From contig NC_092564.1 in the NCBI RefSeq assembly GCF_037975245.1, forward strand, positions 22,905,984 through 22,969,983: a DNA stretch of 64,000 bases, given 5' to 3'. A program made the position numbers and the translations under genes. Under the pieces are notes generated by a model that was not told where the DNA came from, did no database searches, and worked only from the letters and a program-made list of their open reading frames with translations. The stretch is from Apostichopus japonicus (taxonomy: Eukaryota > Echinodermata > Holothuroidea > Aspidochirotida > Stichopodidae). Each line of letters begins with the position of its first letter. Position 1 is the first letter of the stretch. This document shows, in pieces, positions 60,601 to 64,000 of this stretch.

Positions 60601-63354
60601 AACTTGAGTCACATTCAATTGTGTATTGTCTATGATATAGAGCTACAGACAAAACAAAGCTATTAACCAAACTGTCGGCGAATTCACATATTTCATATTT
60701 ATCATAACAAAAAGTTCGAACTAAGTAAATGAATGATGCACCCAGCTTATATATTTGTTAAATGTAGAAATTAGTTAGAAACAACTTCATTTTCTGGAGG
60801 AGAATGAGAACATTAAGGTGCTTTCACAGTAGGTCAGAAATATTGCATTGAGTATGATAGCTAGGTTAGTTTAGTTAAGTTTAGTGACAACAAGAGGGGG
60901 TCGGAAAGTCCGCATCAAATACCCTTTGCAAAAAAAAAACGGGGGAAAAATGAAAACAAAGATATTAAACTATGTTGTAATTCTGACAGGGACCAAGCAT
61001 TCATAAAACCACTGACACTTGAGAAAAAAACACCTACTCAGGCAAACCATTCCATTCGTTCACAACACTCAGGTAGTGGAACAAAATTTTACGAACATCT
61101 ATGACAAACCTTCTGCAACTTAAAACAATTACCTCTAATGTTCCTTCCATTGGATTAACTGAAAAAGTCACTTAATGTCAAGTTATCAAAACCGTTTATA
61201 ATCTTGTCCACCTCAATCCAACTTTTGGTGGTTTTCAGACACGGCAACTTACAGAAACACTGTACTCAAAGCCGAAGACTTCGTTGCTACACATCCTTTG
61301 ACCAGTGACGGCAGACCGTCATTTCTCAAAAAAAGAAATGCTTATTACTAAACGCTGAGTGCACTGTATGTCAATGTTGGAAAAGAGCATTCAACAGGAA
61401 GAATACAATTATCAAAAAAATATCAAAATTGTAGTTGGTATTATTAACTTAGTAAATATTAATAACAATATGTAGTTAGCATGTCTTTAAATGTTAAAAC
61501 ATGTTGTATTGAGATAGAAATTGGTAACCCCCAGAAAAAAGTCCATGTACCTGAAGCTTTGGTAAGTACCATTATGTTGATAGGGGTAATGTAAGTTGCT
61601 TTAAGTAAAAGCAAAAGTGGAAAATATATTTAAAATAAATTTAACCACTTGTACGACAGAAGACGTATAAGGAAGACCCGTATTTGTTATGCATTCTGAA
61701 ATAAAGTTCTAATTCGACTACTCAAATATGTATTACTACTATTCGACTACTCAAGTATGTACAAATATTACATGCCAACCGTACGCATTACAAGTAGAAC
61801 CCATGTGACAAATCTTAAGCGGTACAGGTAGGATCCTTTTAATGTTATCTGCAAAGCATTCAGGTTACACATCCGGAGGATATGCATTCTTCAATACCGC
61901 CCTCAATCCCTTTCAGGAAACTTTCCTTACTGTAGTTTTGGCGAGCTCCTTTTTTCACCTTCTTTAGGAACTTCCTTGTCTTTAGCATAGAACCAACATA
62001 CATCACCCTGCACTAACATTAACAAGCATTTGTCACTCCTGGGACAGGGAAAATATTTATTAACATTGTCCTCAATTAAATCATGACTTAAATTCACAAG
62101 TATTATTTGTGCCCTTTGTACCATTACCGGTTCTAGCTTAAGAGTGCATTATGGTATTACAGATTGGCCAAACAGTGAAATTCGTTCAGTGGTAGTTTTC
62201 ACGTAATACTTTCACTATATATATATATTTATATAGCTAGATACGGAAAGAAAACTATTCTTCCTGCTTGCTTAACCTGCAGGTTAACCAGAGGTACGGG
62301 CTATAATCCTGATTAAGACGGATCCGGGTTAAAGATTGGTCAATCTATGAGCTTCAACATTCATGTGACTCATAAATAAAATATTCAATAAGGAAACAGA
62401 AGATAGAAACCTCTTTTGCTAAGCAGGACCATTGCAGTTCAATAATATTTAATTACATCTTAAAACTATCTTTATATTATTAATCCCTCTTCTACTTTTT
62501 TTACATAAAATTTCTCATTAAATTATTCGATTGAATTATTCTGTTTAGTTTTTATATTTTCAATTCTCTCTTATGTAACGAATCTAAAATATTATAAATT
62601 CAACAAGTTTATAATTATGAAACGAGACCTTATATGACATTCGCTTCGGTCATTGTTTGAGTATCCGAAGACTAGGCTCACTCAAGTTTCTACACTATTG
62701 CTAACTAAAACAGACCAAATAATGAAATAGAAATAACAAACTTAAACATAGACAAACTAATGCAATAGTAATAACGAACTAAAAACAGACCGAATTATGA
62801 AATAGTACTGAAAACCTTAAAAGTAGACACAAAATACAATTTTTAGAAACTAAAACAATACACATAATAATAATATAGAAGAAACACTAAAAAATACACA
62901 AAATAATGAAATAATATTGAAGATCTATATAATAGAAAAAATAATGAAATAATAATTACAAAATTAAAATAGACAAAATATTGAAACAGAAATAACAAAC
63001 TATAAATACACAAAATATTGATATATTAAAAGCAAATTAAAATTAGACAAACTAATGAAATTGAAATAACAAACTAAAAGTAAAAAAAAAGAATAGAAAT
63101 AACAAACTAAAAAGTGAACAAAAGAATGGAATGGAAGTAACTAAAAAATAGACAAAGAGGTAGTAAAATAGAAGTTTTGTATGTTGAATTATTTCGTATG
63201 CGTAAAATTAATGATCCCATTCGTTTATTTTTACATTGACAAAAGAGATGAATATTTGGGGTTATATAGCATCCGAACAGAACCATCTTCAGCTAACATG
63301 TTTATCCAACGTTATTATACTCACCTAGTGACGGTGCCTCGGTGGTCGTTATTT
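44522..63354 (-). CDS. Adhesion G-protein-coupled receptor (Ig + GAIN/GPS + 7TM), 5' end outside window
   Basis: Cell-surface receptor of the adhesion GPCR (class B2) family. Fourteen exons on the minus strand, each with GT donor and AG acceptor and matching phase, join without a stop: 63325-63354, 60104-60355, 59428-59489, 58018-58174, 56370-56474, 55415-55545, 55056-55211, 53359-53764, 52782-52963, 51536-51682, 49990-50099, 48481-48743, 47378-47444, 44522-45680. The 3,225 complete-codon bases give 1,074 residues plus TAA. Layout by residue: Ig about 10-93; unassigned N-glycan-rich part 94-166; Cys segment 167-245; GAIN about 246-542 with GPS 494-542; seven helices about 550-795; cytoplasmic tail about 796-1074. 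The start codon and signal peptide are not in the window. Ig plus GAIN recalls the ADGRF (GPR110/116) group, but that assignment is inference. The family and the joined model are well supported; the 30-base first exon is the weakest part. Confidence 0.9.
45681..47377. other. aGPCR intron, no other feature
   Basis: Intron between the last two coding exons. AT-rich, with no coding stretch, transposon terminus or tandem repeat recognised. Confidence 0.6.
47378..47444 (-). CDS. aGPCR exon: end of TM4 and extracellular loop 2
   Basis: This 67-base exon lies between TTTGCAG and GTAAGT. It encodes VPALIVVVCVSC (TM4) and a loop ending SYASCDY, which continues into CFPQ of the next exon. A cysteine here can form the conserved TM3-loop 2 disulfide. 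Both phases match the neighbours. Confidence 0.85.
48481..48743 (-). CDS. aGPCR exon: TM2, TM3 and start of TM4
   Basis: The exon begins KLRSNRPKQIILNLSISL, a typical aGPCR loop 1/TM2 sequence, followed by TM3 with GICVSFGALTHFFLLAS and the hallmark TWMSIEAANMYLLFVKVF. The conserved TM3 cysteine is present. The acceptor is ATCACAG and the donor GTGAGT. This is the clearest single exon for family assignment. Confidence 0.93.
48935..49645. repeat. Intronic minisatellite, about 26-bp unit (CTAGC-rich)
   Basis: Degenerate tandem copies of a unit like TAGCTAGCATACCTCCACC followed by TGCAATT. They fill most of the intron between the TM1 and TM2-TM4 exons. Unit length and spelling drift strongly, so the array is old. 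Confidence 0.85.
49990..50099 (-). CDS. aGPCR exon: stalk and TM1
   Basis: The exon encodes DFHGSIESKALDIFSIIG and the rest of TM1, ending TYLSSK. The acceptor is TTTCAG and the donor GTAAGC. It joins in phase the GPS exon upstream and the KLRSN exon downstream, which restores the usual stalk-TM1-loop order. Confidence 0.9.
50100..51535. other. aGPCR intron with short degenerate repeat
   Basis: Intron between the TM1 and GPS exons. At about 50,775-50,890 there are four to five degenerate copies of a roughly 28-bp unit containing CTCATTATTGGAC. Nothing else was recognised. Confidence 0.5.
51536..51682 (-). CDS. aGPCR exon: GPS autoproteolysis motif
   Basis: A 49-residue exon holding the GPCR proteolysis site. 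RCAYWN and GWADDG match the first half of the motif, and CKSNHLTNFAVLV matches the second half, with the HL/T cleavage triplet and a tethered-agonist-like TNFAVLV intact. The usual Cys after the GW block is Ile and the second Cys of the CxC pair is Ser, so one of the two usual disulfides seems lost. A further Cys lies at LWC near the exon start. Confidence 0.9.
52782..52963 (-). CDS. aGPCR exon: GAIN subdomain B
   Basis: Encodes SRVTVALVFTVHRTAVLF and SLIISASPTTDIQIKDLP, the alternating beta strands expected just before a GPS. The acceptor is TGTTCAG and the donor GTATGT. The exon ends in phase 0 and joins the GPS exon. Confidence 0.85.
53359..53764 (-). CDS. aGPCR exon: central GAIN domain
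   Basis: A 406-base exon starting VTVAVVNTIDNVVQ. It continues with FSISQEASSEILQAF and several strand-like stretches (NVAQIDISIFATVEYKLPF), and ends EDYNN before donor GTAGAG. Both phases fit the neighbours. Sequence identity within GAIN domains is low, so domain assignment here rests mostly on position between helical subdomain A and the GPS. Confidence 0.82.
53765..55055. other. aGPCR intron, no feature recognised
   Basis: Intron within the GAIN-coding region. The plus-strand open frames in it show no domain and no codon pattern that would support a gene. Confidence 0.5.
55056..55211 (-). CDS. aGPCR exon: GAIN subdomain A
   Basis: A 52-residue phase-0 exon reading TIKTLNVTTDNAFYVAE and IDIVAQCLEKVSNANDP, the helix-rich pattern typical of the start of a GAIN domain. 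The acceptor is TTACAG and the donor GTAAAC. It contains at least two N-glycosylation sequons. Confidence 0.82.
55415..55545 (-). CDS. aGPCR exon: Cys segment before GAIN
   Basis: Encodes RSQATCRCTGDTFTEAVWDD and a helix-like RARYQNLNK. Together with the preceding exon (YCKTETV...) it forms a small Cys-containing unit in the position where many aGPCRs carry a hormone-receptor-like domain. The Cys count is too low to call that domain. Phases match on both sides. Confidence 0.8.
56370..56474 (-). CDS. aGPCR exon: first half of Cys segment
   Basis: A 105-base exon reading YCKTETVNTEYGNIEFPYAF then GVEVNSTKKSLTS, between ACGCAG and GTAAGT. The order Tyr-Cys, an aromatic/Pro stretch, then a Cys pair resembles the region preceding GAIN in other aGPCRs. 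It is joined in phase to the exons at 58018 and 55545. Confidence 0.78.
56860..57778. repeat. Intronic 50-bp minisatellite with 100-bp higher-order repeat
   Basis: Tandem units built on CCCCATTGGGCCCTGCTCTA followed by a GATCATTTGATACACTGTAT-type stretch, about 50 bp each and about 18 copies. Within it, at 57,101, 57,201 and 57,301, a 100-bp pair of units repeats almost exactly, marked by CTAGGTAAAATTATTTGATG. This shows local amplification of dimers. It lies between aGPCR exons 56370-56474 and 58018-58174. Confidence 0.92.
58018..58174 (-). CDS. aGPCR exon: glycosylation-rich segment, part 2
   Basis: Encodes LVNEGYNVTQAADSSKLFIY, then DFNVDYNLTQILNKWKDWNI, with three sequons (NVT, NLT, NIT). 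With the preceding exon it forms about 73 residues of mixed strand and helix between Ig and GAIN. A diverged SEA domain is possible, but I see no diagnostic cleavage motif. Confidence 0.75.
58270..59178. repeat. Intronic 22-bp minisatellite
   Basis: About forty degenerate copies of a unit close to CCATGCCAGATACCAGTATA plus two A. It occupies the next aGPCR intron (between exons 58018-58174 and 59428-59489). Spelling is variable (CTAGATACC, TTTAAACC forms), so the array is diverged but continuous. Confidence 0.92.
59428..59489 (-). CDS. aGPCR exon: glycosylation-rich segment, part 1
   Basis: A 62-base exon coding YLKFTLSVFNQSIDPTINGT, with two sequons. The acceptor is ACAAAG and the donor GTACGT. 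Its phase links the Ig exon to the 58018-58174 exon. Confidence 0.72.
60104..60355 (-). CDS. aGPCR exon: immunoglobulin domain
   Basis: A complete Ig-like domain on one exon with phase-1 boundaries, the usual module format. It has PPTIQKEL at the start, FNLSCDA (first Cys), VSWKRV (core Trp), LRFNANFDNQGSYVCTA (second Cys in the YxC context) and a final strand PQVLVIS. It probably mediates extracellular ligand contact. Confidence 0.88.
60356..62690. other. aGPCR intron upstream of the Ig exon
   Basis: Mostly unique AT-rich sequence. A minus-strand frame at 61,927-62,124 has an ordinary amino-acid composition and Cys residues (PCPRSDKC) but no recognised domain and no convincing splice pair. 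A short duplication built on ATTCGACTACTCAA lies near 61,710-61,770. Confidence 0.4.
62695..63175. repeat. Intronic A-rich minisatellite
   Basis: Degenerate tandem copies of a roughly 32-bp unit close to ACAAACTAATGAAATAGAAA then TAACAAACTAAA. It lies just upstream of the putative linker exon of the aGPCR. Confidence 0.8.
63325..63354 (-). CDS. Putative 30-base aGPCR linker exon
   Basis: Between GTGACAG and GTGAGT lies a stretch coding ITTTEAPSL, a Thr/Pro linker as often seen before Ig modules. It ends in phase 1, exactly what the Ig exon needs. At 30 bases the match could be chance, and exons further upstream lie outside the window. Confidence 0.45.
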
Positions 63355-63399
63355 CTGTCACGAAAGAGAAAAGACACAGTACCTTTTTTATAAGTAACG

Positions 63400-64000
63400 A
63401 TGAATTTGAACATTGTACATAAAAGAAAGAACAAACATGGTAATTGTCGACGTTTCTGTATATGGTGCCCTGCATTCCTCATTCGCTTCCTCCAGCCCTA
63501 CCCCATAAGAAGGTTCAATGTCTGAGCCTACAGACATACCAACAAACATATGAACATATATAGAACCGTCAAATTAATCACCGCTTAGCTTTTGATTAAA
63601 AAAACTGCTGAAGTTAATTACTTATTATTTCGTATGAACAAGCAGGGGAAAACCCAAGATGCTCTTTTTGCTGAGAGAAGGAAAAGAACATTGAGTATCT
63701 CTTCTGGAATGCAAAGTTATTTAAATTTTTTTCTTAATGCTGAGTGGTTTATACTACGAAATTTTGGTTTTCAAAAGGAAACCATTTCTTTGGGTACAAT
63801 ATTAAGCATTCCTATAATATTTGTAATACTTCACGCAAAACATTTCATTTACTTACTGTGTAAGACCTTAACTTGTCGGATTGTCTTTTCAAGTTTAAGT
63901 TTATGATGCATTTATATATGTATTTTAAACCCTCCTGCAAGCAGGAACACCCAAAGAAGCCATCATTGGCTTATCAAAGCCGCAAGCTGACCGACGTCAG
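63400..64000. other. Window end, upstream part of the aGPCR gene
   Basis: Presumed intron. The plus-strand frame at 63,592-63,906 has no recognisable domain and is treated as chance. Confidence 0.35.

Noticed and set aside
61927-62124. 65-residue minus frame as an extra aGPCR exon
   Set aside because: The flanking phase-1 junctions are already satisfied without it, and no convincing acceptor/donor pair was found.

Overview
This is a eukaryotic window, most likely from a marine invertebrate deuterostome; an echinoderm such as a sea cucumber would fit, but no species-diagnostic sequence was recognised. The evidence is GT-AG introns, a metazoan adhesion GPCR, a moderately AT-rich background and many non-autonomous DNA transposons. 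There are no bacterial operons, and nearly all long open frames are chance frames in repeats or introns.

Left part (1 to about 25.6 kb): no intact host gene was found. It holds dispersed repeats, a set of short transposon copies sharing a GC-rich hairpin core (1.4-3.2 kb), and a degraded minus-strand gene remnant (5.5-6.1 kb) lying among seven copies of one 15-base word (3.95-6.32 kb). A 5.5-kb element (11,909-17,400) has inverted ends that lead into minisatellites with a palindromic motif, and it carries a degraded multi-exon gene with a BEN-like C-terminus. Further on are a long-TIR MITE (19.9 kb) and an alternating satellite (21.6-22.45 kb).

Middle part (25.7-38.9 kb): an array of roughly 450-480-bp repeat units has been invaded many times. 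Several insertions can be delimited exactly: hAT-type MITEs with 8-bp target-site duplications at 31,971-32,653, 32,699-33,047, 38,498-38,861, 33,538-33,931, 30,868-31,709 and 28,747-29,038. For two of them the sister repeat units show the empty site. A frameshifted hAT (ZMYM1-like) transposase remnant lies at 35.3-35.65 kb, directly after a terminus of the kind found at 30,868, so it may derive from the autonomous partner of one MITE family. A frameshifted non-LTR reverse transcriptase scrap is also present (28.4-28.66 kb).

Right part (44.5-63.4 kb, minus strand): one real host gene, an adhesion G-protein-coupled receptor whose 5' end is beyond the window. Fourteen coding exons with GT-AG boundaries and compatible phases give about 1,074 residues. 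In order these are a linker, an Ig domain, an unassigned glycosylation-rich segment, a Cys-containing segment, a GAIN domain, a GPS with an intact HL/T cleavage site but fewer than the usual cysteines, seven membrane helices, and a cytoplasmic tail of about 280 residues with five YxxV/L tyrosine motifs. Four of its introns carry minisatellites. No tRNA, rRNA, CRISPR array or prokaryotic feature was seen.
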